From CAYQEU01 sp964532005 (GTDB lineage: Bacteria; Patescibacteriota; Doudnabacteria; UBA920): a stretch of 26,397 nucleotides of DNA. The stretch spans positions 1-26,397 of the forward strand of contig CAZHER010000011.1 in assembly GCA_964532005.1 (NCBI GenBank), written 5' to 3'. Positions 9,060 to 16,327 of the stretch are shown piece after piece. Positions within the stretch are counted from its first letter, which is position 1; each line of letters starts with the position of its first letter. A model generated the notes under the pieces. The model worked only from the letters and a program-made list of their open reading frames with translations. It searched no databases and had not been told where the DNA came from. Position numbers and translations under genes: made by a program.

Positions 9060-9379
9060 AAATGAACTTAAATATTAAATTTAGCTTTGCCGGAGTTTAT
9101 AGTAAGGCCAAACAGAATATAAGTATTGTTTTGGTTTTGGTTTTAGCAATGTTATTGTTGTTGGAAATTTGGACTGTAAAGGGTTCTTGGGGAGTATTGG
9201 TGGCTTCCAAAGACAACACTTTAATTATTCCGCCAAAACTTATCAGGGTTAATTTTAGCGCTTACAATTCAATACTAAGCCGTATGGAAAATGCGGCCGC
9301 ATATGATCCGGAGCCACTCATTCAAAGAAATCCGTTTGGAGTCCACGAAAAAGGGAATACAACTGATAAAACAAATTAA
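9056..9379 (+). CDS. Small bitopic protein closing the pil operon (NPFG motif)
   Basis: This 107-residue protein has a short cytoplasmic N-terminus, one membrane helix at about residues 22-43 (ISIVLVLVLAMLLLLEIW) and a short extracytoplasmic tail ending with IQRNPFGVHEKGNTTDKTN. It overlaps pilO by ATGA, so it is translated with the PilN/PilO pair. The NPF-type tail motif recalls the segment near the N-terminus of PilP and GspC homologues (RNPF), and the slot after pilO is where pilP lies in proteobacteria. There is no PilP beta domain: the protein ends where that domain would begin. I regard a PilP-like tether as possible but unproven. An ATG at 9062 is an alternative start. Confidence 0.8.
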   Translation: MKMNLNIKFSFAGVYSKAKQNISIVLVLVLAMLLLLEIWTVKGSWGVLVASKDNTLIIPPKLIRVNFSAYNSILSRMENAAAYDPEPLIQRNPFGVHEKGNTTDKTN

Positions 9380-9410
9380 AACCACCTGCGCATTAAGCCA
9401 GGTGGTTCTT
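9380..9410. terminator. Bidirectional intrinsic terminator between the pil operon and the converging gene
   Basis: A perfect 9-bp stem (AACCACCTG, 9380-9388, with CAGGTGGTT, 9399-9407) encloses a 10-base loop. On the plus strand a short T-rich run follows; on the minus strand the complement of the A-rich stretch at 9367-9380 gives T-rich sequence. It lies between converging stops at 9379 and 9423, so it can serve both. Confidence 0.8.
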
Positions 9411-9422
9411 TAAAAATTGATT

Positions 9423-9893
9423 TTACAGATATGATGCTGTCAGTGCGGCAATCATGCCTAGTATGCTTAGAGTAGTTATAAGCTTTCCCACATAAGTAAG
9501 CCATCGGCCTCCGGCTGAAAGCATTAAACAATAGCCGGCTATCATCATTCCTACTACTCCTACTCCAAACCCAACACTAACCCAGTATTCTAAAGTTGAG
9601 CCTTGAGATATATTTGGACTTACCGGCAGTAAATAGTGTACTAGCTGCGCAATGGTATATGATAAATTGACTAAGATAATACCAATAGCTATGGTTTTGG
9701 CCCCGTGTACTACAGCCATTAGCTCATGATCGTCTTTGTCATGTTTTTTCTTGGGTCCTTGTTTGGCCATGGCTTTAAGCCATCTATGGTTTCGAAATCC
9801 GAAATGGACAAGTCCAAACATCAACACCACCCAAAAATCGGATAGTAGGGTGACAATGACTGGGACAAATCCGGCTGCGTCGTTAGTTTGCAT
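9423..9893 (-). CDS. Four-helix integral membrane protein of unknown function
   Basis: This 156-residue protein is not recognised. Hydrophobic segments at about residues 10-33, 60-89, 103-128 and 132-156 predict four membrane helices. Between the first two lies a very basic cytoplasmic loop (KQGPKKKHDKDDHE), and the second helix opens with His63. The gene has its own extended -10 promoter in the 67-base gap after the large M48-kinase gene on the same strand, so it may be both co-transcribed and separately expressed. It ends at the shared terminator at 9380-9407. I cannot assign a function. Confidence 0.75.
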   Translation of the reverse strand: MQTNDAAGFVPVIVTLLSDFWVVLMFGLVHFGFRNHRWLKAMAKQGPKKKHDKDDHELMAVVHGAKTIAIGIILVNLSYTIAQLVHYLLPVSPNISQGSTLEYWVSVGFGVGVVGMMIAGYCLMLSAGGRWLTYVGKLITTLSILGMIAALTASYL

Positions 9894-9945
9894 ATTTGTT
9901 TCGTTAATTTTTTATGGCAATTGTACTGCCTGTTTGTGTAGTATT

Positions 9946-9954
9946 ATTATACCA
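9946..9954 (-). promoter_or_regulatory. Extended -10 promoter of the four-helix membrane protein
   Basis: On the minus strand TGG-TATAAT is read from 9954 to 9946, with no good -35 box 17 bases upstream. The predicted leader is about 45 bases. The perfect -10 with TG extension is the only support. Confidence 0.45.
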
Positions 9955-9960
9955 AAATAA

Positions 9961-12900
9961 TCAATTTTGGGCCTGTTTTTCAGGTTGGTACAGATAAGCT
10001 TCGAAAAAGCTTTTGAATCCAGCTTTGGAGAGCATCATTCTCAGGGAATTGATATTTTTTAAAAGTAAAGTTAGGTTGAGAGGTACTTCAACCCCTTCTT
10101 GTTTTAATTTAATTATTGATCCTCTGGCAGAGTTCCATTTTTTATTCATTGTAAGCTCTACCAGCCTGTCAACTTCTTGCTTTAATGATTCAGCTTTGGG
10201 TGATTCATCACTGATTTTGAAATAGGAAAGAAGGTTCTTTTTACGCGACTCTGCGGAGGCGAAGGGGTTTACCATGGACGATATCAATTCTTTTTCTTGA
10301 TCTGTTATCTCCAAAAAATAATTTCTGTCTAAAATCGCAACCTCCTTATTTGGTGTAACACGGAAGTTACCAATGTGAACGTCAGAATGAGCTCGTCCGG
10401 ACATAATCTGATCAATATAATTTTTAAACAATAGACTAGTGACTTGTTTCATATCATGGCCCTCCTTTACCAATGCATCCCACTCAGTCAAATTCTTTCC
10501 CTCTACAAATTCCTCAATTGTAAAGTAAGGATTTTCTGGTGATTCAGATTTCGGGATTTTTATTTTGTAATCATATCCTGTTTTTGATGAGCCATTATGA
10601 CGATTATAAAACGCTTGGTCCTTTTCTAAAAATCCTTGGAAATTTATATCCGCCGAGATCCACTCTTTAATATCGTTTAATGCGGACTGAGCAGCTTCGT
10701 AATTGGTCCCGTGCTTTTTTGCTAGACCACCTAGAACCAAAGAAGCAAAACGATAAGTTTCCGAAAGATGGTATTCAATGTTGGGATTCCGGACTTTTAA
10801 TACTTTCACCTCGCCTTCACGGGTTTTAGCTTTATAGACTGTAACAGCTGAACCCCCGCCGATTCTATCTTCAACTTCTGCTATTACGTCCCACATATCT
10901 TTCCATTCTCGTTCTAATACAGATAAAGCAGCCATCTTTGATTGACCTTTTACACTGTCATATATAGCAGAAAACTGTCTTTCGTACTCTTGCGATATCG
11001 GTACAAATTGAGGCATAACCTGCAAAAATCTTACACCTGGCGCTCCTGTTTTACTAATAACTTCTTTCACAAATTCTACAGGCGTAAATTCCTGTTGTTC
11101 TAGTGACGACCGTAAGTATTTTTTTCGTCCCAAGCTTTCTCTTAATCTGTCCATAGAAACATTAACGTATCGCTCGGGATATTTAAATGGGCGCTTTTCC
11201 ACTGCCAGAGGTATGTTAGATTTTTCAAGTTCAGAGAAAACCTTTTTAATTTTGGCCGGATTAACCCCTGCCCCTTCCAAGTCTGCTTCCGGCTCGTACA
11301 TATCAGACCAGGGGATTGACCTTCTATTGTCAGGGGGAACAGCAATTTTGTCTCTTAGCGCGTTTTGTAGAGCGAAATAAAGGAGCTCCCATTCTTCAAT
11401 TGTCTCCAATTCCTCGCAAACCTTAGATAGCACATCTTTAATATCTTTTTGCGACTCATTTTCCACCACCCATTCCTTAAAAAGAAATCTTAAAAATTTC
11501 GGTCTTTTTTCTTTATTCGATAAGGCTCCATTCTCTGAAGTCAAAAGTGATCTAAGTAGAATTTGTCGCCCGTAGTTGTCTAGTGTATATAGCGATCGGA
11601 GTAAAGAGTTGGCGCTTTTAATTTTATCAGCTACTTCTATGCTTTTACTGTCGTCAAAGTCTAAGGGTGATAAATTTTTAGTAAGACCATCGTAGATAAT
11701 ACGTTTTAGTTCTCGATCGTTCTGGGAGCTGTTCAATAGTGCAGATATGAATTTTGTAACGTCAATATATTTAAAATTTATGGAACTCATCAGAACTGCT
11801 ATTCCTGCCTGCTCGTTTCCTTCGCTAGTGAGGTTGTCTATTTTTTCCGCTATTCTTTTTTTTACGACGTCATAGTGTTCTTTTGATCTAATTTCAGTTT
11901 CTATAAACTCCTCTTGCACACGGGGATCATCGACGCTGAATTTGTCATGGTCAGGAAAAACCAAGCTTAGTTTTTGTTCAAAGTTTAGGTTATCCCAATG
12001 TAAATCTTTGGAATAGCGTTGGAAAGAGTTTCGCAGTATCGGGTCAGCTATCCATCTGCTGACTGTCAAAAGCTTCTCCAGACTGAATTTTTCCAAACCT
12101 TTGTTATTTATAAGGTATACTAAGTTCGAAACCATAGGACCGCATAATTCGGGAAATTTTGCTAGCAGGTCATATATTGGAATTCCCTCCTTTTCTATTT
12201 CATCACACAAATTAATTGAATTATCCATATTTTGATGGGAAAACCAGCTGGTAAAATATGATACAAACACCTTTTCTCTTTCGTATAAGTTGGAAGTTTC
12301 GTAATTATCTTCGCCCGTAGTTGGATTTATATGAGCAAGCCCGAAGGTATCTCGTAAATATGTTGGGTTAGCTAGATAATCGTAAATTGTTTTAAGCTTA
12401 TCGCGACCGTTAGCAATACTTAATTCTAATATTTTATTTCGGTTTAAAATTTTACGCCCAAATTCAATCTCGTCTTCCATATATAACCGTTCTTCGCGTG
12501 TGAAATCTGCAGTTGGATCGGCTTTTTCCATTGTTTCTTCAAGTCTGGCTCGCCGAACTAAGTTTGCTTCTTCTGAAGCAATGGTGCCATTATAGGCTGA
12601 TAAATCGCGGTCAATATCCATTCTTTTAGCTACCCCCCAAAAAATGATATCCAAGTCTTGTTTAGGCAAGGACTTAAAGGGCTCTATGTGGTTCAGAGTA
12701 TGTCTAAATATCTTAAAAACTTGAATTCTTATCGAATGCAGGGTTGTTTGAAAAACAATTTTTACTATTTCATTTTTGTCCTTAGCATCGTTAGTTGTAA
12801 AGGTCATAGCTTGACGATACTCAGCCCCGTCTCGAATTTCCATTAAAGTAGGACCCAGTTCGGCTATATTTTTGTTTTGCATTTCGTTCGCAAAATTTTC

Positions 12901-14427
12901 TGCGATTTTTTTTGATTTTTCAGCAAACTCTTTACAACCTTTTGTGGCTCCTAGATCCAAACCATCTTTGTAATGGGGGCTTTGTAGTTTTTCTTTGAGA
13001 TTCGTTTGGATACCCAAAGCTTCAGCCAGCTCAGGCTTAACTTCTGTATGTGCAATATTAATAAATTGCGAAGCAATGATTTCTCTGATTGACTCTTCAG
13101 TTTCGGGTTTTGCTGGACTATATTTTTCTTGGATCGACAGTATTAAAGCAGTATACCGATCTGCAAACTCTTTAATACCATTTAAATCCCATTCATCCGT
13201 ATTTTTAAAGACTTTTTGTGCGTTTACATTTTTTATTATTTCATAGATAATCCCTGGTCCAGTTGATGAATAGTTTAGTTCCACCGTGCTTAGATAATCT
13301 GCAAGTACTTCTTCTGTATGTTTTAGAGACTCCTGAGATTCAACAATCGTTTGTATATCTAAATAGTCGTCAGAGAGATAGTATTTTTGTTCATTGGGCG
13401 GTAGTTTACAAAACAGGCTAAGAGCAAAAAGTTTAACTATTTTCCGATCCGTATTTTGGAACCGTTCTGGTATGAGAGTTTCGTCAAACCTTTTTATAAG
13501 TTTATGAAAAGCAGCGCTGTCATCCGGATCTTCGTCTTTGTTTTTTTTGTGGAGATCTAGATAGGTTTTAACAAACTGCATGGCCAAAGGTATTTCTTGG
13601 GCAGGTATTTGTTCAACCATAGCTGCTCTTTTGTCGCGGGCTTGCTGTATTCGTTCAGGAGTGGTCTCGGCACTGGCCGGCCTTCTGATTATAGCCCTTC
13701 TCGAGTATTGGAATTTCATTTCAGTTAGCTGGTCTGTGATTGGGGTTTCAATTGGGTGCAAATCTTGAGCAATTGATCTTAAATCCACCATATGGACTGC
13801 GCTGGAAATGTTTAAAGCCCTGTCCATACTTGAACCGTGAGTGATCCCATATCCACCAGTATCTAGTTTGTATAATTTCTCAAGAAAAATTTTGTATCCC
13901 AATGGGTTTAGATTGGCTTCTTCCATATCTACAAGGGCACCTCTTAAGTCTGCTTCGTATTCATGTGCCCTGGCAATGCTAATTTGTCTAAGACCAGCTT
14001 TGATAGAATCCAGTGTTAGCCCGTTTCTTTGTTTTTGATGATGCTCACGTTCATTATGCACTTTTTCATGTGCTAAAACCCCAATAAGAGCTTCTTCTGT
14101 TTCTGCTTCTTTAATTAGTCCAGAACTTATCATTATTGTCCCATCCGGCATGGCGCTGGCATTGGGCTCGTGCCAGTCGGGGCATATCAAAATTTCTTTA
14201 ATTTGTCCTTGTTTGTTGGGCAATCTAGCAAATAACCGCTTAACATACTGGCTGACAGGATGATCCTGCTCCAGTTTCCCATATTCAAAAACATGCATAT
14301 CCTTGGTAAGTTCAATGGCACGCAATTCGTGGGGCTTGAGCTCAGACTTTTCTCTTTCTGATTCAGTTTCTACAGAATTAAGAAAAGAACTGTCTCCAGA
14401 TTCTAAGTTAGGTCTTTTAGAAGCCAT
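9961..14427 (-). CDS. Giant M48 metallopeptidase / UbiB-like atypical kinase fusion protein
   Basis: The 1488-residue protein has no signal peptide or clear membrane helix. Residues about 40-215 form an M48-type peptidase: NASAMPDGTIMISSGLI (89-105) is the family strand, HEKVH (120-124) is the HExxH zinc site, EYEAD (156-160) is the third-ligand ExxxD motif, and THGSSMDRALNI (196-207) matches the M48 TH-(P/G)-S-x-x-x-R block. The C-terminal part, about 1124-1400, matches the UbiB/ABC1 kinase-like family. It has a Gln-containing FLQ (Gln1136) in place of KxGQ, a nucleotide loop GGGSAVTVYKA from 1190, the lysine Lys1211 in KVLKVRNP, the catalytic loop HSDVHIGN (Asp1349) and the metal aspartate Asp1367 in ILDRNYF. 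The roughly 900 residues between are helical, charged and unrecognised. It is much longer than either family. Its substrates are unknown; a cytoplasmic location is inferred. Start: ATG at 14427, no Shine-Dalgarno; a weak TGT-TAAAAT lies about 15 bases upstream. Confidence 0.85.
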   Translation of the reverse strand: MASKRPNLESGDSSFLNSVETESEREKSELKPHELRAIELTKDMHVFEYGKLEQDHPVSQYVKRLFARLPNKQGQIKEILICPDWHEPNASAMPDGTIMISSGLIKEAETEEALIGVLAHEKVHNEREHHQKQRNGLTLDSIKAGLRQISIARAHEYEADLRGALVDMEEANLNPLGYKIFLEKLYKLDTGGYGITHGSSMDRALNISSAVHMVDLRSIAQDLHPIETPITDQLTEMKFQYSRRAIIRRPASAETTPERIQQARDKRAAMVEQIPAQEIPLAMQFVKTYLDLHKKNKDEDPDDSAAFHKLIKRFDETLIPERFQNTDRKIVKLFALSLFCKLPPNEQKYYLSDDYLDIQTIVESQESLKHTEEVLADYLSTVELNYSSTGPGIIYEIIKNVNAQKVFKNTDEWDLNGIKEFADRYTALILSIQEKYSPAKPETEESIREIIASQFINIAHTEVKPELAEALGIQTNLKEKLQSPHYKDGLDLGATKGCKEFAEKSKKIAENFANEMQNKNIAELGPTLMEIRDGAEYRQAMTFTTNDAKDKNEIVKIVFQTTLHSIRIQVFKIFRHTLNHIEPFKSLPKQDLDIIFWGVAKRMDIDRDLSAYNGTIASEEANLVRRARLEETMEKADPTADFTREERLYMEDEIEFGRKILNRNKILELSIANGRDKLKTIYDYLANPTYLRDTFGLAHINPTTGEDNYETSNLYEREKVFVSYFTSWFSHQNMDNSINLCDEIEKEGIPIYDLLAKFPELCGPMVSNLVYLINNKGLEKFSLEKLLTVSRWIADPILRNSFQRYSKDLHWDNLNFEQKLSLVFPDHDKFSVDDPRVQEEFIETEIRSKEHYDVVKKRIAEKIDNLTSEGNEQAGIAVLMSSINFKYIDVTKFISALLNSSQNDRELKRIIYDGLTKNLSPLDFDDSKSIEVADKIKSANSLLRSLYTLDNYGRQILLRSLLTSENGALSNKEKRPKFLRFLFKEWVVENESQKDIKDVLSKVCEELETIEEWELLYFALQNALRDKIAVPPDNRRSIPWSDMYEPEADLEGAGVNPAKIKKVFSELEKSNIPLAVEKRPFKYPERYVNVSMDRLRESLGRKKYLRSSLEQQEFTPVEFVKEVISKTGAPGVRFLQVMPQFVPISQEYERQFSAIYDSVKGQSKMAALSVLEREWKDMWDVIAEVEDRIGGGSAVTVYKAKTREGEVKVLKVRNPNIEYHLSETYRFASLVLGGLAKKHGTNYEAAQSALNDIKEWISADINFQGFLEKDQAFYNRHNGSSKTGYDYKIKIPKSESPENPYFTIEEFVEGKNLTEWDALVKEGHDMKQVTSLLFKNYIDQIMSGRAHSDVHIGNFRVTPNKEVAILDRNYFLEITDQEKELISSMVNPFASAESRKKNLLSYFKISDESPKAESLKQEVDRLVELTMNKKWNSARGSIIKLKQEGVEVPLNLTLLLKNINSLRMMLSKAGFKSFFEAYLYQPEKQAQN

Positions 14428-14457
14428 AGGTATATATGTAATTTTAACATAAATAAA

Positions 14458-14479
14458 AAAACTGCCTAAGCAGTTTTTT
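14458..14479. terminator. Intrinsic terminator downstream of the 114-residue gene
   Basis: An 8-bp stem (AAAACTGC, 14458-14465, with GCAGTTTT, 14470-14477) closes a CTAA loop and is flanked by A and T runs, so it can work on both strands. On the minus strand it lies between the 114-residue gene and the large fusion gene, isolating the latter. Confidence 0.8.
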
Positions 14480-14510
14480 GGTGGATTTAATTATAGTGAA
14501 TGAAAATCAT

Positions 14511-14855
14511 TTATGGAATTGGGCTAGAAGCTTTATCTTTATTATGCCCACTGCTTATTATATAAATTAGGCTCAAAATTAGTATCCAGCTGATTATATT
14601 AAATAGCAAGGTAGATTTATTAAAAAAAGTGCCAAATCCGCAACCCGGTGAAATTTCGCTGTTCCCATAAAATGCAAAAGGAAATCCTTTTACCTTTTCA
14701 CTTGTAATCTCATAAGGTGCGCATCTTATATTGCTATCAGGACCAACTACTGTTATATAGTCCCATGAGTTTTGAGATACAACCATACCTCGCCAAAATA
14801 AATTGGCGATTATTAAGATAAGAGCTGTAAAAATAAGAGTATATATTTTATTCAT
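14511..14855 (-). CDS. Small membrane protein of unknown function, directly behind tRNA-Lys
   Basis: I read 114 residues from ATG 14855. A longer frame reaching 14927 would be translated through tRNA-Lys and is rejected. Helices are predicted at about residues 3-24 and 83-101, enclosing an extracytoplasmic segment of about 55 residues with two cysteines (Cys45, Cys72) that could form a disulfide. The tail GHNKDKASSPIP would be cytoplasmic. The start codon is only 11 bases past the tRNA-Lys CCA and no promoter fits in between, so the mRNA is probably cut from a tRNA-containing transcript. The family is not recognised. Confidence 0.65.
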   Translation of the reverse strand: MNKIYTLIFTALILIIANLFWRGMVVSQNSWDYITVVGPDSNIRCAPYEITSEKVKGFPFAFYGNSEISPGCGFGTFFNKSTLLFNIISWILILSLIYIISSGHNKDKASSPIP

Positions 14856-14866
14856 TAGCAGTTTTT

Positions 14867-14942
14867 TGGTGGATCGGGTGGGACTCGAACCCACGACCGA
14901 GTGCTTAAGAGGCACCTGCTCTACCAACTGAGCTACCGATCC
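14867..14942 (-). tRNA. tRNA-Lys (anticodon CTT)
   Basis: On the minus strand the acceptor stem GGATCGG pairs perfectly with CCGATCC. The D arm is GCTC...GAGC and the anticodon stem GGTGC/GCACT encloses loop CTCTTAA, giving anticodon CTT. The T arm is GTGGG-TTCGAGT-CCCAC. Discriminator A and an encoded CCA follow at 14870-14867. It reads AAG codons. Confidence 0.95.
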
Positions 14943-14993
14943 TCGGCATTAAAATACTTTGCTATTCTAGCGGAATTTCCGCTTGATGAAAAC

Positions 14994-15070
14994 TGGTGCG
15001 CCCGGCAGGAGTTGAACCTACTACCTTCTGGTTCGAAGCCAGACGCTCTATCCAGATGAGCTACGGGCGC
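14994..15070 (-). tRNA. tRNA-Arg (anticodon TCG)
   Basis: On the minus strand the acceptor GCGCCCG pairs with CGGGCGC. The anticodon stem TCTGG/CCAGA encloses loop CTTCGAA, giving anticodon TCG (codon CGA and wobble partners). The T arm GTAGG/CCTGC includes one G-T pair, and discriminator A plus encoded CCA is present. A small palindrome (14969-14983) in the 51-base spacer to tRNA-Lys may mark processing of a common precursor. Confidence 0.95.
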
Positions 15071-15090
15071 AAAAATTCTAAATCCCATTT

Positions 15091-15119
15091 ATTCTAGCTT
15101 ATTTTGGCTTATTTTTCAA
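15091..15119 (-). promoter_or_regulatory. Promoter of the tRNA-Arg / tRNA-Lys unit
   Basis: On the minus strand TTGAAA (15119-15114) and TAGAAT (15096-15091) are separated by 17 bases, giving a start about 14 bases before tRNA-Arg. Its -35 box overlaps the -35 of the opposing holA promoter. Confidence 0.65.
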
Positions 15120-15141
15120 CCCTTATGCGACCTGCTACAAT
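15113..15141 (+). promoter_or_regulatory. Promoter of holA, probably giving a leaderless mRNA
   Basis: TTTTCA (15113-15118), a 17-base spacer, and extended -10 TGC-TACAAT (15133-15141). The -10 ends 7 bases before the ATG at 15149, so transcription should begin at or next to the start codon. Confidence 0.6.
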
Positions 15142-15148
15142 AGAACTT

Positions 15149-16108
15149 ATGATTAGAATTTTTTATGGAGCCGACACGTTTTCTAAAGAGCAGGAGTTGA
15201 ATAGTCTGGTTAAAATTTCAGAGGCAGAGTCTTTTCGAATTTTAGAAAATGGCCCTTTTCCTGAATTGGAGAAATTGAATGGAACGGTTTTGTTTGGGCC
15301 GTCTCAAATATTTATTTTTGATAACTCAATAGCCAAAAGCGGCCTTCTGGAGAACGTAGCACAGCTTCTGAACGCGACAGCGGAAATAGTAATTTTGGAA
15401 AATTCGCTGCCAAAGAAAACTGGGAGTTTGGCCGAGTTGTCTAAAAGCGAATTAGTGAAAATAAAAATTTTTGATCCCCCAGAACTCTCTCAAATCCCAG
15501 CATGGATTGAAAAACGTGCCCAGATTCATGGCGCGACCATTAGCAAGCCTGCGACAGAACTAATGCTAGAAGTATTAGTCCCAGAGCCAGCAGCTTATTG
15601 GGAGAAGCCAGTAGTAGATCTAACACTGTTGGACAATGAATTGCAAAAATTGGTTGCTTACTGCGATGGGAGAGAGATTTCCGAGGATGCAGTAAGTCTG
15701 TTGGTGAAAAAAAATAATTCCATAGACGTATGGCATGTCATAAATGCAATAGCGGACAAGAACAGCAAAAAAGTTTTTACTGCTTTGGATAAATTTATGA
15801 CAGAGAACGACTCGGCAGGGGATGACAAAGCAAAACTTATTATGCTCAATGCTTTGATGGCCGATCAATTTAGAAATATCTTGATTATGCAGGATTTCCA
15901 AACCCGTCGTACCTCAGACCAAGAAGTATTATTACAAACTGGCTGGAAAAGCGGACGGCTTTACCAGTTAAGGAAAATTTGTTCCAGGTTTACAGGGGAA
16001 AAAGTGAAAGTTATATTAAAGCGGCTAGAAGATATGGATATAGAGCTAAAAACCTCATCAACGCCTGCTAGGCCGATAATGGACCTCATTTTGGCCCAGA
16101 TTTTATAG
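15149..16108 (+). CDS. holA: DNA polymerase III subunit delta (HolA-like)
   Basis: From ATG 15149 the protein has 319 residues, close to the usual HolA length. MIRIFYGADTFSKEQEL is the typical first strand of delta (IxxxYGxDxFL). The middle has the delta AAA+-like fold without a P-loop, as expected for this clamp-loader wrench subunit. The C-terminal domain ends in ELKTSSTPARPIMDLILAQIL, matching the family ending (D-x-x-L-K-T...L). An upstream in-frame TTG at 15104 is rejected because the added residues do not match and would cover the promoter. It opens the beta clamp in the replisome. The gene is alone, with its own promoter; the divergence is high but the ends are clear. Confidence 0.85.
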   Translation: MIRIFYGADTFSKEQELNSLVKISEAESFRILENGPFPELEKLNGTVLFGPSQIFIFDNSIAKSGLLENVAQLLNATAEIVILENSLPKKTGSLAELSKSELVKIKIFDPPELSQIPAWIEKRAQIHGATISKPATELMLEVLVPEPAAYWEKPVVDLTLLDNELQKLVAYCDGREISEDAVSLLVKKNNSIDVWHVINAIADKNSKKVFTALDKFMTENDSAGDDKAKLIMLNALMADQFRNILIMQDFQTRRTSDQEVLLQTGWKSGRLYQLRKICSRFTGEKVKVILKRLEDMDIELKTSSTPARPIMDLILAQIL

Positions 16109-16124
16109 GGTAAATCTACATCTC

Positions 16125-16153
16125 TTGTAAAAAAGTGAAATTTGTGCTATACT
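16125..16153 (+). promoter_or_regulatory. Strong promoter of the small hydrophobic-peptide unit
   Basis: TTGTAA (16125-16130), a 17-base spacer, and extended -10 TGC-TATACT (16145-16153). The predicted start is near 16160. It lies just after holA and before a terminator at 16301-16322, defining a transcript of about 165 bases. Confidence 0.7.
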
Positions 16154-16196
16154 ATATATAAGAAATTAAGTTCTGGAGGGCAACAGTAAATTACTT

Positions 16197-16277
16197 ATGA
16201 AAAATCGAACAGTTCGTATAGTAACAATTGTTGCTATCATTTTAGCCTTATTGGCGCCAATGGCCGCTTTCATGTAA
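16197..16277 (+). CDS. Possible 26-residue single-helix membrane peptide
   Basis: A short frame, ATG 16197 to TAA 16277, encodes a basic N-terminus (MKNRTVR) and one hydrophobic helix (IVTIVAIILALLAPMAAFM). It sits in its own unit between a good promoter and a terminator. A purine-rich GGAGGG at 16175-16180 looks like a Shine-Dalgarno, but 16 bases from the ATG is too far for normal use, which is the main doubt. If translated it would be a one-helix inner-membrane peptide. The same transcript could instead be a small non-coding RNA. No family is recognised. Confidence 0.5.
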   Translation: MKNRTVRIVTIVAIILALLAPMAAFM

Positions 16278-16300
16278 AAACGACCACTTAGAGATTTCCA

Positions 16301-16325
16301 AAACTCCCCAAAAGGGGAGTTTTTA
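16301..16325. terminator. Bidirectional terminator between the small-peptide unit and typA
   Basis: A perfect 9-bp stem (AAACTCCCC, 16301-16309, with GGGGAGTTT, 16314-16322) closes an AAAA loop and is followed by a T run. It stands 5 bases from the typA stop on the opposite strand, so it ends both transcripts. Confidence 0.88.
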
Positions 16326-16327
16326 GT

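Noticed and set aside
14856..14927. N-terminal extension of the 114-residue protein
   Set aside because: The extra 24 codons are the tRNA-Lys gene read as protein.
15104..15148. Extension of HolA to an upstream TTG
   Set aside because: It covers the promoter, and the canonical HolA N-terminus starts at ATG 15149.
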